Part shown: positions 34,889-43,092 of the stretch, in pieces | Layout of the letters: each line of letters opens with the position of its first letter | Numbering within the stretch: position 1 is the stretch's first letter | The notes under the pieces: generated by a model | What the model was told of the DNA's origin: nothing | What the model saw: only the letters and a program-made list of their open reading frames with translations | Databases searched by the model: none | Translations under genes and position numbers: made by a program | Source of the DNA: Paenibacillus pabuli | GTDB taxonomy: Bacteria > Bacillota > Bacilli > Paenibacillales > Paenibacillaceae | Assembly (NCBI RefSeq): GCF_039831995.1 | Contig: NZ_JBDOIO010000004.1 | Location: 868,001 to 932,000 of the forward strand | Reading direction: 5' to 3' | Length of the DNA: 64,000 bases

Positions 34889-35656
34889 ATGAAACTGAAC
34901 GTAGAAAATGTATCCATATCGGTGCTGAATACGGACATTATCCGGAATATTTCGTTACAGGTGAACGACAAGCAATTTGTTGGCATAATCGGGCCGAACG
35001 GTTGCGGCAAGTCAACGCTGCTCAAGAGCATCTATAAAGTGATTAAACCACAGCAGGGAAGCGTATTACTCGGAGATAAGGACATTCTGAAATCCAGTCC
35101 GAAGATCGTATCCCGGCATATGGGCGTTGTAGGGCAGTTCAATGAGCTGAGCTTTGATTTTACGGTGCGTGAAATGGTCATGATGGGCCGGACACCGCAC
35201 AAAAAGCTGCTGGAAACCGATAACCAACAGGATGTTGCGATCGTGGAGCAGGCGCTTGAAAAGGTACATCTGTCCGGACATGCGGACCGCAATTACGTGT
35301 CCCTGTCCGGTGGAGAGAAGCAGCGTGTCATCCTGGCCCGTGTACTGGCACAGCAGCCGGAGTTTCTCATATTGGACGAGCCGACCAATCATCTGGACAT
35401 CAAATACCAGCTCCAAATTCTCAATATTGTCCGTAGATTGGACATTGGCATACTGGCAGCACTCCATGATCTCGAACTGGCAGCCGAATATTGTGATTAC
35501 CTGTATGTGGTGAAGCGTGGGCAGATCGTGGTTCATGGTAAGCCTGCCGATATTTTGACACGTGAGATGATTGGGGAAGTATTTGAAGTGGATTGCGAAA
35601 TCTACGAAAATCCGGTCACGGGCGGATTGGGCATAGCCTATCTGAGCACACGGTAA
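34889..35656 (+). CDS. iron-siderophore ABC transporter ATPase, FecE/FhuC type
   Basis: This 255-residue protein carries Walker A GPNGCGKST (35-43), the Q-loop near 83, signature LSGGEKQR (about 139-146), Walker B LILDEPTNHLD (about 159-169) and the switch histidine in ALHDLEL. It is the cytoplasmic partner of the FecCD permease encoded just upstream, with stop and start separated by two bases. The start follows GGAGGAAA. It is controlled by the same Fur-type promoter. Confidence 0.92.
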   Translation: MKLNVENVSISVLNTDIIRNISLQVNDKQFVGIIGPNGCGKSTLLKSIYKVIKPQQGSVLLGDKDILKSSPKIVSRHMGVVGQFNELSFDFTVREMVMMGRTPHKKLLETDNQQDVAIVEQALEKVHLSGHADRNYVSLSGGEKQRVILARVLAQQPEFLILDEPTNHLDIKYQLQILNIVRRLDIGILAALHDLELAAEYCDYLYVVKRGQIVVHGKPADILTREMIGEVFEVDCEIYENPVTGGLGIAYLSTR

Positions 35657-35694
35657 GCCAGGCTGGACATGGATTGGGTATCACAAGTGATCTG

Positions 35695-35775
35695 ATGAAT
35701 TTAACAGAAATGCAGCCGATGGCACAGACCATTACAGAGCGACGCATCTTTAAACAGTTCCACAGTAAAAGGTAA
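35695..35775 (+). pseudogene. N-terminal fragment of a nitroreductase-like gene
   Basis: A 26-codon open stretch reads MNLTEMQPMAQTITERRIFK and then QFHSKR before TAA. The ITERR-x-x-KQF pattern is typical of the first helix of nitroreductase-fold proteins (FMN-binding ERRTIKQF). Nothing of the family follows. It looks like what remains after a deletion ending at the downstream terminator. Confidence is low because the fragment is short. Confidence 0.35.
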
Positions 35776-35810
35776 AACAAGAGTAGATCCACAGGGAGTG
35801 GAGAAAAGAT

Positions 35811-35863
35811 AGACCGTATCTTGCACGAGCAATGTTGTAGTGCTGGCAGGAACGGTCTTTTTT
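35811..35863 (+). terminator. terminator after the siderophore transporter operon
   Basis: AGACCGT pairs with ACGGTCT across a 34-base loop and is followed by six T. The long loop may hold further structure. Confidence 0.65.
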
Positions 35864-35883
35864 GTGGAGCTGAGAGAACAAAG

Positions 35884-36543
35884 TTATTGTAATTTGGGGT
35901 CGATCGGTTTGGAGTGAGTGCCCTTGCTGACTTCCTCGAATATATCAGTGGAGTTGTCGCCTAGGGACGAAGGGCCATTTGTGTTTTGCTGTTGGTCGCT
36001 TGCAGAGGTCTTTGGTATGCCGGATTGATTGTTTCCGATCAGCTGAGCACCGGCTAATCCTATACCGTTCAGCAGTTCTTCCAAATCTCCGATGGTTACG
36101 GGACGGGCATGTCGTTTCAACACATAGCCGAGTTGACCATTTGGCTCAACTGTTGCTGTCTCCAGATCATTGATGCTCGTAATTCCATTTTGTCTGAGAT
36201 GCATCTCCAGCTGATCCAGGGTGTAACGCATGCGTTTCAGGTTGGGGACTATGACTTGTCCATTTTCTATAATGATTTTGGAACTCCCGCTCATAATCCG
36301 TTCAAACACATTGAATTTCATTTGAAGGAGCTCTACCACAAGCAAGGTCGCAATAAAAATTGCAGCTGATCCAATGGCTTTACCAAGTTCGTGATTTGCA
36401 ATAGGCTGTACAATCGTTGTCCCGATTGAAATCATGATGACCGTTGTGGCCACACTCATTTGCGAGATCGATTTGCGTCCTGCAATTCGCAGTAAAACCA
36501 TGCCAGCCAGCACAAGTAAGATCGATTTCCATATCCAGTCCAT
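35884..36543 (-). CDS. DUF421 membrane protein (YetF/YdfS-like)
   Basis: This 219-residue protein has three N-terminal helices (about 5-22, 33-50, 58-75) with LLRIAGRKSISQM, the hallmark of DUF421. A soluble alpha/beta domain follows with GSSKIIIENGQVIVPNL and RYTLDQLEMHLRQNGI. The C-terminal 50 residues are a low-complexity Gln/Asn/Ser tail. YetF-type proteins sit in the cytoplasmic membrane of spore formers; some homologues are linked to spore germination or antibiotic persistence, but no reaction is established. It is convergent with the transporter genes. Confidence 0.88.
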   Translation of the reverse strand: MDWIWKSILLVLAGMVLLRIAGRKSISQMSVATTVIMISIGTTIVQPIANHELGKAIGSAAIFIATLLVVELLQMKFNVFERIMSGSSKIIIENGQVIVPNLKRMRYTLDQLEMHLRQNGITSINDLETATVEPNGQLGYVLKRHARPVTIGDLEELLNGIGLAGAQLIGNNQSGIPKTSASDQQQNTNGPSSLGDNSTDIFEEVSKGTHSKPIDPKLQ

Positions 36544-36757
36544 GGTTACATTCCCTTCTGTACCAAGTCGTGTATCTGCTTTGCTTAGCCTGTTCGAGAT
36601 ATGGAGGGATTATACAGTTATTTGGTGAAGTACTGATGGTGAGGAAAATAGTCCCAAAAACAAAAGGACCATTATACTACGTTCCAAATGAGGAAAATAA
36701 CCGATGTTATTAAGGAGGTCCCTTTCTGCTAACAAACGAGGAGTGATACAACTTACG

Positions 36758-37246
36758 ATGCATACGAATATAAAACAGGAACTTCTCTCCCAAGAAGATT
36801 CCGAAGAGGCCATACAACGAATAACAAGTATTGCTAAAAACAAAGATACATCTCAAAACCATTTACTGATCAAACTTCTGGAAACTACAGATGACCATGA
36901 ATTGCGGAACCAAGCGGCCATCGCGTTATCTGAGCTTGGAGATGATCGAGCCGTCGAGCCTTTGATTCAAGCCATAATGGACCCCGGAACATCGGGAAGC
37001 AGGGGAACATTCTTAATCGCACTTGAAAACCTGGATTACATATTACATATAGAGCACATCATTCCGTTTATTGGAGATACCAGTCTGGAAGTGTGTGCAC
37101 AGTCATTCATGCTGTTGGAGCGATTGAAAGACAGGCTATCCGATGAGCAAATACTTACATGTGAGCAAGTGATTGAACATCAAATCAAACATAATGAAAG
37201 AAAGCTTCTGGTCGTAGCCTTGGACATGGTGCAGAGTTGGAGGTAA
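36758..37246 (+). CDS. HEAT-repeat protein
   Basis: The ATG at 36758 follows GAGGAGTGAT at 13 bases; an earlier ATG at 36704 has no proper site. The 162-residue product consists of helical pairs of the HEAT/PBS-lyase type, best seen in HELRNQAAIALSELGDDRAV followed by EPLIQAI. It is soluble, probably a protein-binding scaffold, and lacks any enzymatic motif. It stands alone between the divergent DUF421 gene and the RNase H gene. Confidence 0.75.
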   Translation: MHTNIKQELLSQEDSEEAIQRITSIAKNKDTSQNHLLIKLLETTDDHELRNQAAIALSELGDDRAVEPLIQAIMDPGTSGSRGTFLIALENLDYILHIEHIIPFIGDTSLEVCAQSFMLLERLKDRLSDEQILTCEQVIEHQIKHNERKLLVVALDMVQSWR

Positions 37247-37350
37247 GGGCGATCCGTGAACTAAACTATTGCCTATCCAATGCTTTCATTCACCCCATCC
37301 TTTCGTTTACAATAGGGTATTGATTGCAGCTAACGAAGGAGCGGGTAACG

Positions 37351-38013
37351 ATGGCGAAACAGAAATACTATGTCGTCTGGGAGGGCAAGCAGCCAGGCGT
37401 GTACAGTACGTGGGCGGAATGCAAAGCGCAGACGGATCATTTTACCGGAGCAAAATATAAATCATACGAATCCAAATCAGCAGCCGAAGAGGCATATCGT
37501 GCGGGATGGAAGGGGAACTGGGGTACTGGCTCAAGTGGTGCAAGCAGTTCTTCCAAGAGCAAATCGGTCAGCAGGGGAAGAAGCGCGGGGATGGAGACAT
37601 CCGATGAAGTGGACTACGACAGCATTTCGGTTGACGTGGGAACGCGCGGAAATCCGGGACCCGTAGAATATAAAGGTGTGGATACTCGCACCGGAGAGAT
37701 TATTTTCTCGGTTGGACCTATTTCCAAAGGCACGAACAACCTGGGTGAATTTTTGGCCATTGTACATGCCTTGGCATATCTCAAAAAAGAAGGAAGTAAC
37801 AAGACCGTGTATACCGACTCGGTGAATGCCATGAAATGGCTAAAGCAAAAGAAGGTATCCACCACGTTAGCCCGGGATAACTCGACGGAAGAGATCTGGC
37901 TCATGATTGACCGTGCGGAGCAATGGCTGCGTACAAATACGTACAGTAATAAAGTGTTAAAATGGCAGACGAAACAGTGGGGCGAAATCAAGGCGGATTA
38001 CGGGCGCAAATAA
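37351..38013 (+). CDS. ribonuclease H with N-terminal viroplasmin-type hybrid-binding domain
   Basis: The ATG at 37351 follows GAAGGAG and gives 220 residues. The first 45 residues (KYYVVWEGKQPGVYSTWAEC, then FTGAKYKSYESKSAAEEAY) are the caulimovirus VI/RNase H1 hybrid-binding domain. A Ser-rich linker (about 50-85) leads to an RNase H fold with VDVGTRGNPGP, GEFLAIVHAL and YTDSVNAMKW. These supply the D-E-D metal ligands; a further aspartate is near the C-terminus. It should remove RNA from RNA-DNA hybrids. Confidence 0.9.
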   Translation: MAKQKYYVVWEGKQPGVYSTWAECKAQTDHFTGAKYKSYESKSAAEEAYRAGWKGNWGTGSSGASSSSKSKSVSRGRSAGMETSDEVDYDSISVDVGTRGNPGPVEYKGVDTRTGEIIFSVGPISKGTNNLGEFLAIVHALAYLKKEGSNKTVYTDSVNAMKWLKQKKVSTTLARDNSTEEIWLMIDRAEQWLRTNTYSNKVLKWQTKQWGEIKADYGRK

Positions 38014-38064
38014 GCAAAAATCCTGTACGTTTGTTCCATTATATGTAGTCTATTAGAAACGATA

Positions 38065-38093
38065 TTTACAATTTCCAGTTTCCATTCTATAAT
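38065..38093 (+). promoter_or_regulatory. sigma-A promoter of the 38.2-kb hydrolase
   Basis: TTTACA (38065-38070), a 17-base spacer and TATAAT (38088-38093) make a strong promoter. Transcription would start near 38100, about 115 bases before the start codon. Confidence 0.75.
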
Positions 38094-38121
38094 CATCTGA
38101 ATATGATAAGTTACACATATG

Positions 38122-38158
38122 GAGGAGCCTGTCATCTGCAGGCCCTCTTTATCTTTTT
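38122..38158 (+). terminator. terminator-like hairpin inside the hydrolase leader
   Basis: GAGGAGCCTG pairs with CAGGCCCTC (one mismatch) around TCATCTG and is followed by TTTATCTTTTT. It lies between the promoter at 38065-38093 and the start codon at 38215, so it could act as an attenuator as well as end read-through from the RNase H gene. Confidence 0.6.
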
Positions 38159-38214
38159 GGTCCATCCCTTTTTCGTCAAGTTATGGGGTAGAGTACACAT
38201 TGCAGGAGGCAGAC

Positions 38215-39084
38215 ATGAGTTCCATTTATAGAAGTGAAGAAGGCAAGAGCAGTATTCTTGAGGATTATGAAGCCTATCTGGAGAATCTGGGTGAGGGCGT
38301 TGAGCGGGAGTATGTGGAGACCCGTTTTGGACAAACGCATGTATTGCTGACGGGTCCGGAGGACGGGAAACCGCTGTTCATTCTCCAAGGCGGAAACTGT
38401 GTGAATCCGATGACGTTGTCCTGGTTTTCTTCCTTATTCAACGATTACCGAATTATTGCTCCCGATACGATCGGTCACCCTGGTTACAGTGAAGAGACAC
38501 GAATCTCGGCAAGGTTTGATAGTTTGGCTTTGTGGATTTCCGACCTGTTGGACCACTATAAGATTGAAAAGAGTGCGTTTATCGGGCCTTCTTTTGGCGG
38601 TGGAATTATCCTTAGACTGGCGACGTACATCCCGGAGCGTATTGCTTGTTCCGTATTGGTATCGCCTGCTGGACTGGCTGTTGGTTCGAAATTTAAAACG
38701 GCCCAGGATATTGTTCTTCCACTCGTGAAATACCGGATGACTTCTTCGCCATCTTCTTTGCAAAAAATTACAGGCACCATGTCATGCAACTGCATGAAGG
38801 AAATGGATAAAAACATCATGGGCAAAATCTTCAAATACGTCAGCATGGAGCAGGATAATCCTAAGCTTACGGAGCGTGAAGAGCTGGTGAACTATACATC
38901 GCCAACGCTGCTGCTGGTCGGAGAGAAGGATGTCTTTTTCCCAGGGGATAAGGTCATTGAACGTGCTCAGAAAATTATTCCGAATGTACAAGCTGTCAAG
39001 TACGACACAGGTCATTTTCCTTCACAGGATGTGCTCATTCAGATGAATGAGGAGATTCGCCAGTTTTTACAGAAAAACTATTAA
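38215..39084 (+). CDS. alpha/beta hydrolase
   Basis: The ATG at 38215 follows GCAGGAGGC at good spacing and gives 289 residues; the frame is open upstream but overlaps the leader hairpin. The fold is shown by FILQGGNCVNP (oxyanion strand), the nucleophile elbow GPSFGGG (Ser near 125), the acid region LLLVGEKDVFFPGD near 240 and the histidine in DTGHFPSQD near 267. It is soluble. Substrate class is not evident. Confidence 0.85.
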   Translation: MSSIYRSEEGKSSILEDYEAYLENLGEGVEREYVETRFGQTHVLLTGPEDGKPLFILQGGNCVNPMTLSWFSSLFNDYRIIAPDTIGHPGYSEETRISARFDSLALWISDLLDHYKIEKSAFIGPSFGGGIILRLATYIPERIACSVLVSPAGLAVGSKFKTAQDIVLPLVKYRMTSSPSSLQKITGTMSCNCMKEMDKNIMGKIFKYVSMEQDNPKLTEREELVNYTSPTLLLVGEKDVFFPGDKVIERAQKIIPNVQAVKYDTGHFPSQDVLIQMNEEIRQFLQKNY

Positions 39085-39391
39085 TATAGCGCAGGTACGG
39101 GCGGATTGAGGTATTTTCCAGTCTATTAAAATAATCCGCCCGATCTGTCGATAAACAATAGCAGGCGCATTTGTGGAGTTTTATCTAAGATTGTGTAAAT
39201 CTATTAGCAGTAGACTACCATTCATTTTTGGTTTAGTTTCGAATAAATGAATATCTCTCGCATTGACCATGTTTCAAATGGTATCATTTGGTTTAAATAT
39301 ATGGTTGGCGATGAAACGCCTGCTGGTTGGAACGAAATGATGCAACTTGCGGCAAGTCTTCCGATCGACAAGGTTGAAAAGAGGGTCTGTT
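39085..39391 (+). other. intergenic region with a 10-bp perfect inverted repeat
   Basis: CGGGCGGATT (39098-39107) pairs perfectly with AATCCGCCCG (39133-39142), a hairpin with a 25-base loop but no T run, probably a weak terminator of the hydrolase. The rest leads into the kinase gene. An overlapping open frame from 39247 lacks a binding site and is not taken as a gene. Confidence 0.5.
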
Positions 39392-40381
39392 ATGAGAAAA
39401 GACAATTACAAAATGGCACTGCAGCGCAATGTCATTCTAAACGATACATATCAGGTAAGACAGGTACTCGCCTGCAGCGAGCTGGCTATTGTATATGCTG
39501 GAAGAGACAAAAATACAGGGGCGAAGATAGCGATTAAGGAATTTTTCCCGCAAAGGCTGGCTTCGCGTCAATCAGATAAGCGAGGAGTGTACTGTTCTTC
39601 GCGCGGTTTCGGCGGACAATATCAGGAATTGCTTGCTTCTTTCCTGGTAGAAGGAGAATTGTTGTCCAGCCTGAGTCATCCTCATATCATTACATACATC
39701 GATCATTTTGAAGAAAATGATACAGGGTATCTGATTACGGAATACTGCAGCGGGATAACGTTGAACGAGTATTTGCACGAAAACGATCATGCACTGGACC
39801 CTGCATTTATTCAGGGGACCCTGCTTCCTCTGGTCGATACGCTGGATTACATTCATAAGCAGGGGATTCTTCACCGGGATGTGAAGCCTTCCAACATTAT
39901 GATTATGGAGGACGGAACGCCTATGCTGCTGGATTTCGGTTCGGCTGCTCGCTGGCCCACGCAATCTGGAGATAAACAGGCCATTTTCACATCTTCGGGA
40001 TATTCACCGCTTGAATTTTATTCCGAGAAATCCAGTCAGGGGCCGATGTCAGACATCTATAGCCTGTCAGCTCTGCTGCATTATTGGACATGCGGACAGC
40101 CTCCAATGGACGTGAAAAAGCGGTTATTTCAGGATGAATTACCATCCGTTCGCAGCCACAACACCTATGTGAATCCTTGGCTTGCGCGTGTCATTCACTG
40201 GGGCCTGACGGTTCGGTCCGAGAAACGTTGTGCCTCGCTCGCCTGGGTCAGAAGATCTTTGCGGATTCAGGCCTTGATGTGGAAATTACGCAAACCTGGC
40301 ACGTTGGAATGGACGCTGACAGAGGAAGAACATACCCAGGTCTATGATCTGGAAACAGGCAAAAAGCATGAGACGGCGTGA
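39392..40381 (+). CDS. serine/threonine protein kinase with a degenerate glycine loop
   Basis: The ATG at 39392 follows AAGAGGG and gives 329 residues. The kinase fold is clear: AIKEFFP with Lys49, the helix C glutamate in FLVEGELLSSLSH, hinge ITEYCSG, catalytic HRDVKPSNIM near 160 and DFGSA near 181. The activation segment has the usual FTSSGYSPLEFY. The ATP-binding loop reads VLACSELAIVYAG, lacking the G-x-G-x-x-G glycines. There is no membrane helix or PASTA domain, so it is cytoplasmic. Activity is likely because lysine, HRD and DFG are intact. A terminator follows. Confidence 0.88.
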   Translation: MRKDNYKMALQRNVILNDTYQVRQVLACSELAIVYAGRDKNTGAKIAIKEFFPQRLASRQSDKRGVYCSSRGFGGQYQELLASFLVEGELLSSLSHPHIITYIDHFEENDTGYLITEYCSGITLNEYLHENDHALDPAFIQGTLLPLVDTLDYIHKQGILHRDVKPSNIMIMEDGTPMLLDFGSAARWPTQSGDKQAIFTSSGYSPLEFYSEKSSQGPMSDIYSLSALLHYWTCGQPPMDVKKRLFQDELPSVRSHNTYVNPWLARVIHWGLTVRSEKRCASLAWVRRSLRIQALMWKLRKPGTLEWTLTEEEHTQVYDLETGKKHETA

Positions 40382-40442
40382 TTACACGTTGTGTGCTGCA
40401 TCCAGGTTCTGATTGCTGGAGCTAAAACGCATGAACGAAAAT

Positions 40443-40479
40443 AAGCCAGGCTTCCCGAGTAAGGGAGGTCTGGCTTTTT
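40443..40479 (+). terminator. terminator of the kinase gene
   Basis: AAGCCAG pairs with CTGGCTT, with an inner TTCCC/GGGAG pairing, and is followed by TTTTT. Confidence 0.8.
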
Positions 40480-40536
40480 AAACTTTTGACCATCAAATGT
40501 AGCAGTAATACTTCTGTTTCAACGACTAGCCTGTGG

Positions 40537-40866
40537 CTATGGTGGATCTCTTCGTTGTCCAACATACATATTCGTACTCGGTTTAATGGCTTTGTAGCGA
40601 ATTTCAATCTCCGTAACCCCGCCTTCAAACGTAATATACAACTTCTCATTGTACTCTAACGCTTCCGTGTGCTTGCGCTTTACTGGTGTTCTGCCGCGGA
40701 CAACCGTGCAGTTCGTGTCATGACGTACCAATAACGTTTCCTTCTTCCCAGCCTCTAGCCAGATTCGCCCTGATTCTGGAACTTTCACTCCACTGTCCAT
40801 TCGATCAAACAGTTCACTCAGACTCACTTTTCGGCGGTCCAAGGACGTAAGTGGCCAATGAGTCAC
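40537..40866 (-). CDS. hypothetical protein, possibly 5'-truncated
   Basis: The minus-strand frame extends to 41052, but its first part is antisense to a protein-like plus-strand stretch. A GTG at 40866, after a weak AGGCGG, gives 109 residues. The product is basic and beta-rich (LWLEAGKK-like segments, LYITFEGGVTEIEIRYK) and begins VTHWPLTSLDRRK. No family is recognised. Composition looks coding. Either it starts at the GTG or its true N-terminus was lost at a junction near 40880. Confidence 0.5.
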   Translation of the reverse strand: MTHWPLTSLDRRKVSLSELFDRMDSGVKVPESGRIWLEAGKKETLLVRHDTNCTVVRGRTPVKRKHTEALEYNEKLYITFEGGVTEIEIRYKAIKPSTNMYVGQRRDPP

Positions 40867-40911
40867 AGGGATGTACCGCCTAAAATCATCCGAACCGGAT
40901 CCGAAAACAAA

Positions 40912-41088
40912 CAAACCGAGATGATCGAAGAGAGAATTCTCCCTTATTATCGTGAGCTTGGTTCCCAGTATCTCGCCGAACGTTATGAAGAAATATTGTT
41001 TCAATACTATATGAATTATGGTGATAAGGATAAGGCGCTTCTTCTTGCACAAAATCGTTTTGAATCACAGACGACTTCGCTGATATAA
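40912..41088 (+). pseudogene. C-terminal fragment of a helical protein
   Basis: About 58 residues from near 40912 read EMIEERILPYYRELGSQYLA, then RYEEILFQYYMNYGDKDKAL and LLAQNRFESQ before the stop. This looks like the end of a TPR-like or other helical protein. Upstream in frame is antisense to the preceding gene and has no start signal, so only the C-terminus seems to remain. Confidence 0.45.
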
Positions 41089-41219
41089 GGGTAATATATG
41101 AATGCGAGAAGCGAGGGAATATAGTTCATTTGAAACGAGCACTGTATCTCCGATACAATGTGGTCAGAGAGTCTGAGAGAATGGCTCAAAAATCCGGCTG
41201 AGAAATGGAGAACTACAAT

Positions 41220-41660
41220 ATGACTGATTTTATTAACGCAGAAGATATTAATGATGTAATTCTGGCAGCGGCTGCCTCGGAGCTTGAGCAGATGGTGGAC
41301 CGGATTTGTGAATTGATCGGCACGCCTTTGGAGCAGACAACAGAGCTGGAGCGGCAGGTTATTGCTGCATTCGGTTTTGGGGCAGTGTACGGCATTACTC
41401 ATCGGGATCAATTAGCAGAGCCCCAGGCTCATGCACTGAGTATTCGTATGTTAATCAAGCCATTTAACTACAGTGAGCAGCAAGCAGTGGACTTTGCCGA
41501 CGATCTGATTCGGGTGGCCTCAGACCGGGAAGCTCATCCAGTAATGAATACGATAATTCATCGTGGGATCGATGGGCACCGTCAATTTAACCAGGAGGAC
41601 GATGAAGGACTGGCGCACAATATTCAGGAGATTTTGGCTGCGGTACAACCGGAGAGATAG
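41220..41660 (+). CDS. Imm48-like helical protein, possible orphan immunity gene
   Basis: The ATG at 41220 follows TGGAG at nine bases and gives 146 residues. The protein is all-helical and acidic (ASELEQMVDRICELIG, FGFGAVYGITHRDQ, then SIRMLIKPFNYSEQQAVDFA and HRGIDGHRQF). It resembles what I remember of the Imm48 family, annotated from polymorphic toxin systems, but no toxin gene is adjacent. It is monocistronic and followed by a hairpin shared with the convergent gene. The family call needs a profile search. Confidence 0.55.
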   Translation: MTDFINAEDINDVILAAAASELEQMVDRICELIGTPLEQTTELERQVIAAFGFGAVYGITHRDQLAEPQAHALSIRMLIKPFNYSEQQAVDFADDLIRVASDREAHPVMNTIIHRGIDGHRQFNQEDDEGLAHNIQEILAAVQPER

Positions 41661-41746
41661 AAGAGAGTTACTAGATTTGGGAGATGATCTCAAGCTAAGA
41701 CAGAAATAGATACTTCAAATAGAAAACAATGCCTGAAATGTGAGTG

Positions 41747-41777
41747 AGCCGATAACCGCGTAATAGGGTTATCGGCT
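41747..41777. terminator. bidirectional hairpin between convergent genes
   Basis: AGCCGATAACC pairs perfectly with GGTTATCGGCT around nine bases. It lies between the Imm48-like gene and the esterase gene. T runs are short on both sides. Confidence 0.6.
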
Positions 41778-41834
41778 TGGTGTCTGTACGGCTAGCTCTA
41801 ATGATATGCGTTTATCAGCAACCTCTCGGTTATG

Positions 41835-42980
41835 TCACTTGTTGCTGGTCTTCTTGATCAAGTCCACGCCATCGTATGCCAGACTTTCCACACTTGCAGC
41901 CTTCTGCAGTAAGTAATGATCAAAAAAGTTCCTCGTATAGTCTGTAACAAGATTTCGCATCTCAATAGCATCCCGTTCGCCTCTGAGTTCCTCATTAACA
42001 CTGGTAAATACGATGTCGCAGTAATCTAAATGCGCAACACGATCAACAGAGAAATAATAGGTTCCCATGCTATTGTTAGCGCCAATTATCGCATTCATGT
42101 TATAGTTTGGTTCACAAAACAGTAGCAAGAAGGGTTTCTTAAGGTCGCTGCCGAGAAGGCCGAACGCACCGCTATCCAAGCCAATCCCGCAGGCGAACCG
42201 GTCGTCGTCCCGGCAAACCATCGCCGTCGTAGGCCCTCCATAAGAATGTCCGACTATGCCCATGCCGATGTCAAAGAGCAATCTGCCCTTAAAGATGGAA
42301 TTCATCTCTCCGGAGTCCAGCTTGTAAAGATAATCGGCTACATACCTTACATCTTCTGCCTGTAATTCACTATACTCTGTTAACTTGGCAAGTATCGGCA
42401 GTGTAAGCACGTTATGGCACATCTCAATGGCAGTCTCATCGTCAGGCCGCATCTCCATCTTACCAGCCAACGCCAGCATCTCCGGATCTTCAGAAAACGC
42501 CATAATGACATCCGAAAAATCCTTTGATACATTAAACAGGCGCCCATCTTTACGCTTATACATCGTGCTATTCTGATGGCCGATGCTTACCACAACATAT
42601 CCCATGCTTGCCAAGTCTGTACAGATCACTGTACCCCATTCTGGAGAACCGCCCCCGCCGCAAACATAGAATAACACCGGATAGCGCTTTTCCTTCCCGG
42701 AAAGAGCAAGGTCATCGTAACACTGGGTCTTGATATCTATAGAGAAAACATCCTTCCCTTTAAGATACGCAGTGATAAGTGGCTGCTCTTTTAACAATTC
42801 GTAGACTTCAGGAAACATGTACGTTGATGTACTCTTACCTTCGCTGCTGTCAGACGGATAGTACACAAACGCCGTCAGTTCTCTTTTTGAGTGATCTGAT
42901 GCCGTGTACTCAAAATCCATCTGGGTTCGACCAACAGTATAGCCGCCAATGGGTTCTGGAAATGCGTCATACGTTTTCAT
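41835..42980 (-). CDS. alpha/beta hydrolase, PAF acetylhydrolase-like
   Basis: This 381-residue soluble protein resembles the platelet-activating-factor acetylhydrolase group of serine hydrolases. It has an N-terminal segment GGYTVGRTQMDFEY, YPVLFYVCGGGGSPEW for the oxyanion strand, the nucleophile elbow GHSYGG near 250, a following GIGLDSGAF, and a histidine in RVAHLDYCD near 320. There is no signal peptide. The start follows AAGGGGGAAC. It is downstream of a TetR gene (112 bp gap) and probably its target. The natural substrate is likely an acetylated or oxidised lipid or drug ester, by family only. Confidence 0.82.
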   Translation of the reverse strand: MKTYDAFPEPIGGYTVGRTQMDFEYTASDHSKRELTAFVYYPSDSSEGKSTSTYMFPEVYELLKEQPLITAYLKGKDVFSIDIKTQCYDDLALSGKEKRYPVLFYVCGGGGSPEWGTVICTDLASMGYVVVSIGHQNSTMYKRKDGRLFNVSKDFSDVIMAFSEDPEMLALAGKMEMRPDDETAIEMCHNVLTLPILAKLTEYSELQAEDVRYVADYLYKLDSGEMNSIFKGRLLFDIGMGIVGHSYGGPTTAMVCRDDDRFACGIGLDSGAFGLLGSDLKKPFLLLFCEPNYNMNAIIGANNSMGTYYFSVDRVAHLDYCDIVFTSVNEELRGERDAIEMRNLVTDYTRNFFDHYLLQKAASVESLAYDGVDLIKKTSNK

Positions 42981-43092
42981 TTTCTTGTTCCCCCTTAATT
43001 AATATAAGTGGCCAATGTGAAATACATATATTGCGCTATGAGCGCTTTTCAATACTGTGAAACGATTACATCCTATCTTCAGTGAATCATAT

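Noticed and set aside
39247..39537. 96-codon frame overlapping the kinase start
   Set aside because: No binding site, and its second half is the kinase gene in another frame.
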